NCBI GenBank assembly: GCA_905234695.1
Contig: CAJOHZ010000008.1
Span: forward strand, 41,786 to 94,737
DNA from: an uncultured Bacteroidales bacterium
Lineage (GTDB): Bacteria; Bacteroidota; Bacteroidia; Bacteroidales; P3
Length of the DNA: 52,952 nt
Reading direction: 5' to 3'
The first letter of the stretch is position 1; each line of letters begins with the position of its first letter. The notes beneath the pieces are model-generated. The model did not search any database. It saw only the letters and a list, made by a program, of their open reading frames with translations, and was not told the origin of the DNA. Shown in pieces: positions 50,432-52,952 of this stretch. The position numbers were made by a program, and so were the translations under genes.

Positions 50432-52786
50432 ATGAAAGAACACCAGAATACAAACGTCAGATACTGGCTCGACAATATTGGCACACCCTCTCGCATTGTT
50501 TTGGAATACACGAAGAAACGAAGTGTGGCATTTGCAGAAGCCATTAAAGGAATCAATAATCCCCTTTCGGAAGCCGATATCGCAGAATACTATAAGGAAG
50601 ACCCTTACACGGGTGTTATCGCCACATCGTTGTGGCTTGGAAAGCATCGCAGCATACCTCGTGAATTCTCTTTTCTCTCTGGCGGAGAGAAAAACATCAG
50701 ATGCCAGATAAGGTATTGGACAAAGCTACTTGAAAAAGAAGGCATAAGGCCAGCCTTTTACGCTTCGGCAGGCAGACTATGTGAATCCCGAAAACCCAAG
50801 GATGTTGAGACTTCTGTCGTTTTCTCGCTTCCCCCGTGGGAACTACTCCATTTTATCGGGTATAATCTACCCGTAAACAAGCGACCGCCAATTCTTGACA
50901 TAGAAAAGCATTATTCCCTGTTGAAAGAGGCTCATTCCGATATGCTTCACCAATGGTACACAAAGGACAATGCCGGCAATATTGTTGTGAAAGACAAGAG
51001 TCAGATGGACTATATCTACTTTGACTATTGCCGACAGATATCCAGGGCTTTTTACGAACACCCAAACGGCTGCATAGACTACCATCCGATGCAGTTGGAT
51101 GTATATGTGATAACAGGAAGGGCAGAGCATCATTTCCTACGTGATTTGGTGGATATTTCCCTCGAACTAAAGAAAATGGGATATGCCGTATGGGATGATT
51201 ACAGCCACCATTGTTTCAAGATGCACCAAAGCATACGGGGTGAAAATATGGCCTTACGTAGGCATCTGATAGAGTCTGCCAAATGCTTTTTAGTGTATAA
51301 TTACTGTTGGAGTCTTTCGTCTGCTGCCATCCACGACATAGGGGTTGCTATTGAGAATGGAAAACCAATTATTGTGGTTGGAGAATTTGATGGCGTCCGT
51401 CTTGAAAAAGCTTTGAATATTAAAAAGAAATTTCCTTGGGTTACTGTAGAGAATTGGGATATGATGATGAAACATCTGGTGTCGATTTGTGGGAAACAGC
51501 CACCAGTGTCGGCGGTTAAAAGGGTGAAGGAAAAAAGCAAATTGCAGCAGCCCAACGACCCAATTCCGATGCAGAGCAAACGAACAGGCAAATGGGGGTA
51601 CTGTGATAAAGAAGGCCGAAGCAGATGCCAGTACAACTACGATAAGACGTATCTGTTCGCCGACGGAATGGGCAGGGTGTATATTGGTGGAAAATATGGC
51701 TATATGGGACTGAATGTGCGTGAAGCCATCTTACCACAGTACGCACACGCCCGTGATTTCTGTTGTGGGTTGGCACCAGTTGCCTACGAGTCTCGTGGGC
51801 CAGTCAACAAGCAGAAATGGGGTTATATTGACAAGGAAAATAATCTGATTGTTCCTTATGATTATGACGATGCGGATGTTTTTGAAACGTGTGGATTGGC
51901 CCGTGTCAAAATTGGTGATAAGTATGGAATAATTGACACAAAGGGCAAGATGGTGATACCTGTTGAGTATGACAACATCATAATTGAAGGGATTGAACAC
52001 AAAGCCCCCGGCCGAATAAAAAAAGGTGGAAAAAATGGATATGTCAATAGCAAAGGAGAAATCATAGTCGCTCCTCTGTATGAAATGGCCAATGCCTTTT
52101 CGGAAGGCTTGGCTGTATGCAGGTCCAGCGAACAACTATTCACTATTGACGCTACGGGTAGGCAACTAGTGAAATTGGATTACGACAACGCTAAGTGCTT
52201 TTCGGAAGGGGTATTGCCTGTCTGCCTGAACCATACAGATGAGAAAGGCAAGAGGAAAGAACTATGGGGATTCTGTGACAAGAACGGCAATGAAGTTATT
52301 CCTTGTGAGTACGATGACGTACTTCCATTCAGCGATGGTTATGCTGCAGTATGCTATCGTGGCAAATGGGGATTCATCGACCATAAGAACCGTGTGATGA
52401 TACCATTCCAGTATGACAAGATGGACGGGAAAGAAATAACTTGTGGGTATTTCGGCAGTTTTGCAGAAGGTGTTGCCTGTGCTGCTATGAATGGTAAGGA
52501 CGTAATGCTGAACAAACTCGGACAGGAGTTCATTGACGATGATATGCTGTATTACACCCCGGTGTATGAGAGGGGATGGATGATAAATTGGGAGATACTG
52601 CCGTTTGACTACCCATCGGAAGCAGCAATACTTCGTAATTCTGGAATATGTCCACAAGATTATTACATTACGAATATTTTGGCCTCCTTGATGCAGCATA
52701 GACTAAAAGAGCATCCCGAAGAAAGACGAATTGTTCCAAGATTAAAACCTGGTATAGGTGGGCGGCATCCTAAAAAGGGAGCTTAA
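50432..52786 (+). CDS. TIR/deoxyribosyltransferase-like domain fused to WG beta-repeats
   Basis: A 784-residue protein. Residues 18-90 share a module with the 40739 protein (FAEAIKGINNPLSEADIAEY). Residues about 221-350 look like a Rossmann-type TIR or nucleoside-deoxyribosyltransferase domain: QLDVYVITGRAEHHF, LVDISLELKKMGYAVWDDYS, ALRRHLIESAKCFLVYNY, AAIHDIGVAIENGKPIIVVG. The catalytic Glu position of those families seems to hold Asp (HDIG, about residue 302). Residues 385-690 are eight or nine WG repeats (KWGYCDKEG, KWGYIDKEN, KYGIIDTKG, LWGFCDKNG, KWGFIDHKN), which form a beta structure for binding. The tail is basic (LKPGIGGRHPKKG). It may be an NAD-consuming or nucleotide-sensing effector coupled to the sigma factor 2 bases upstream. 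The TIR/DRT reading is an inference from pattern. Confidence 0.7.
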   Translation: MKEHQNTNVRYWLDNIGTPSRIVLEYTKKRSVAFAEAIKGINNPLSEADIAEYYKEDPYTGVIATSLWLGKHRSIPREFSFLSGGEKNIRCQIRYWTKLLEKEGIRPAFYASAGRLCESRKPKDVETSVVFSLPPWELLHFIGYNLPVNKRPPILDIEKHYSLLKEAHSDMLHQWYTKDNAGNIVVKDKSQMDYIYFDYCRQISRAFYEHPNGCIDYHPMQLDVYVITGRAEHHFLRDLVDISLELKKMGYAVWDDYSHHCFKMHQSIRGENMALRRHLIESAKCFLVYNYCWSLSSAAIHDIGVAIENGKPIIVVGEFDGVRLEKALNIKKKFPWVTVENWDMMMKHLVSICGKQPPVSAVKRVKEKSKLQQPNDPIPMQSKRTGKWGYCDKEGRSRCQYNYDKTYLFADGMGRVYIGGKYGYMGLNVREAILPQYAHARDFCCGLAPVAYESRGPVNKQKWGYIDKENNLIVPYDYDDADVFETCGLARVKIGDKYGIIDTKGKMVIPVEYDNIIIEGIEHKAPGRIKKGGKNGYVNSKGEIIVAPLYEMANAFSEGLAVCRSSEQLFTIDATGRQLVKLDYDNAKCFSEGVLPVCLNHTDEKGKRKELWGFCDKNGNEVIPCEYDDVLPFSDGYAAVCYRGKWGFIDHKNRVMIPFQYDKMDGKEITCGYFGSFAEGVACAAMNGKDVMLNKLGQEFIDDDMLYYTPVYERGWMINWEILPFDYPSEAAILRNSGICPQDYYITNILASLMQHRLKEHPEERRIVPRLKPGIGGRHPKKGA

Positions 52787-52816
52787 TCAGTAACCGTGTG
52801 AATAATAATTTCCCCC

Positions 52817-52841
52817 GTTTCAGAAATAATGTGTATCTTTG
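52817..52841 (+). promoter_or_regulatory. Promoter/operator block 2 (next gene beyond the window)
   Basis: GTTTCAGAAATAAT (52817-52830), three bases, then TATCTTTG (52834-52841) and CAA, the same layout as at 44677-44701. A 9-bp leader hairpin follows (GCAATTTGA 52841-52849 with TCAAATTGC 52866-52874). No start codon for a gene is seen before 52952, so the regulated gene lies outside. Confidence 0.6.
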
Positions 52842-52952
52842 CAATTTGAAAAATAGGTCTAATAGTCAAATTGCAGGCTGTGACACGTCAATAATCCAAG
52901 CAGGATAAGCGGTTTGAGCGATTCAAAAGGAAATAACAAAAGTCGGCTTGCA

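Larger units (their letters stand above)
32971..52952. mobile_element. Genomic island inserted at tRNA-Leu (right end not in window)
   Basis: The island starts at or just after the tRNA-Leu 3' end and continues to the end of the window. Support: a tyrosine integrase and an excisionase-like protein directly beside the tRNA, a serine recombinase, an orphan C5 methyltransferase, and base composition clearly AT-richer than the core genes to the left. Few genes have housekeeping functions. I searched by eye for a second copy of the tRNA 3' end (the att direct repeat) and found none, so the other boundary lies beyond 52952. Confidence 0.75.

Noticed and set aside
52787..52952. A second attachment site (copy of the tRNA-Leu 3' end) at the window's end
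   Set aside because: No stretch resembling the T arm and acceptor end of the tRNA is present. The region instead has a promoter block and a leader hairpin.

Overview
The window looks like a chromosome segment of a Bacteroidales-type bacterium (phylum Bacteroidota). Evidence: three secreted proteins with type IX secretion (T9SS) C-terminal sorting domains, repeated -7 promoter boxes of the Bacteroidota form TAnnTTTG (several with a TTTG box about 19 nt upstream), a DUF4831 lipoprotein, a DUF3089 lipoprotein, and a Bacteroidota-style arm-binding tyrosine integrase. The species cannot be named from this sequence alone.

Positions 1-32900 are mostly ordinary core chromosome, mainly on the minus strand. 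They hold a frameshifted methionine gamma-lyase-like gene, a short RsmI-like methyltransferase, and a 3256-residue exported protein built of about 55 two-cysteine repeats. Then follow a RluB-family pseudouridine synthase, pheT, an AAA/DUF4143 ATPase, a secreted InlB-repeat protein, a candidate structured RNA, a DinD-like protein, glnS, a short RNase Z, a DUF4831 lipoprotein and a sodium:solute symporter. Two exported plus-strand proteins, a DUF3089 lipoprotein, era, rplY and prs complete this part. The 16.1-20.6 kb stretch between pheT and glnS is AT-richer and looks like accessory material.

A tRNA-Leu(CAA) at 32971-33053, with a consensus promoter and a 14-bp terminator, marks the left edge of an AT-richer genomic island that runs past the end of the window. 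Its left part carries mobility and maintenance functions: tyrosine integrase, excisionase-like HTH protein, a C5-cytosine methyltransferase split into two reading frames, an HTH protein of unknown role with a strong terminator, two unknown small genes, and a serine recombinase followed by a 50-residue HTH-like protein.

The right part (40.7-52.8 kb) is the most interesting. All its genes are on the plus strand and form three transcription blocks. Block A (40739-44667) has an unknown protein, a membrane protein and a Sel1-repeat protein with an unknown C-terminal module. Block B (44732-47286) has an OGG-fold-like protein whose stop overlaps the start of a PARG-like domain fused to an HxlR-type winged helix. 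Block C (47471-52786) has a small protein, an AAA+ ATPase with winged helices, an RpoD-like sigma factor, and a protein with a TIR/deoxyribosyltransferase-like domain plus WG repeats. Blocks A and C share a nearly identical 22-bp hyphenated palindrome 92 and 95 bp before their first genes, and a homologous N-terminal module occurs in one protein of each. Block B shares a promoter block with whatever lies beyond 52.8 kb.

My inference is that 40.7-52.8 kb is one co-regulated accessory system, possibly defence or stress signalling with an ADP-ribose/NAD theme and its own sigma factor. The assignments within it rest on motif reading alone.
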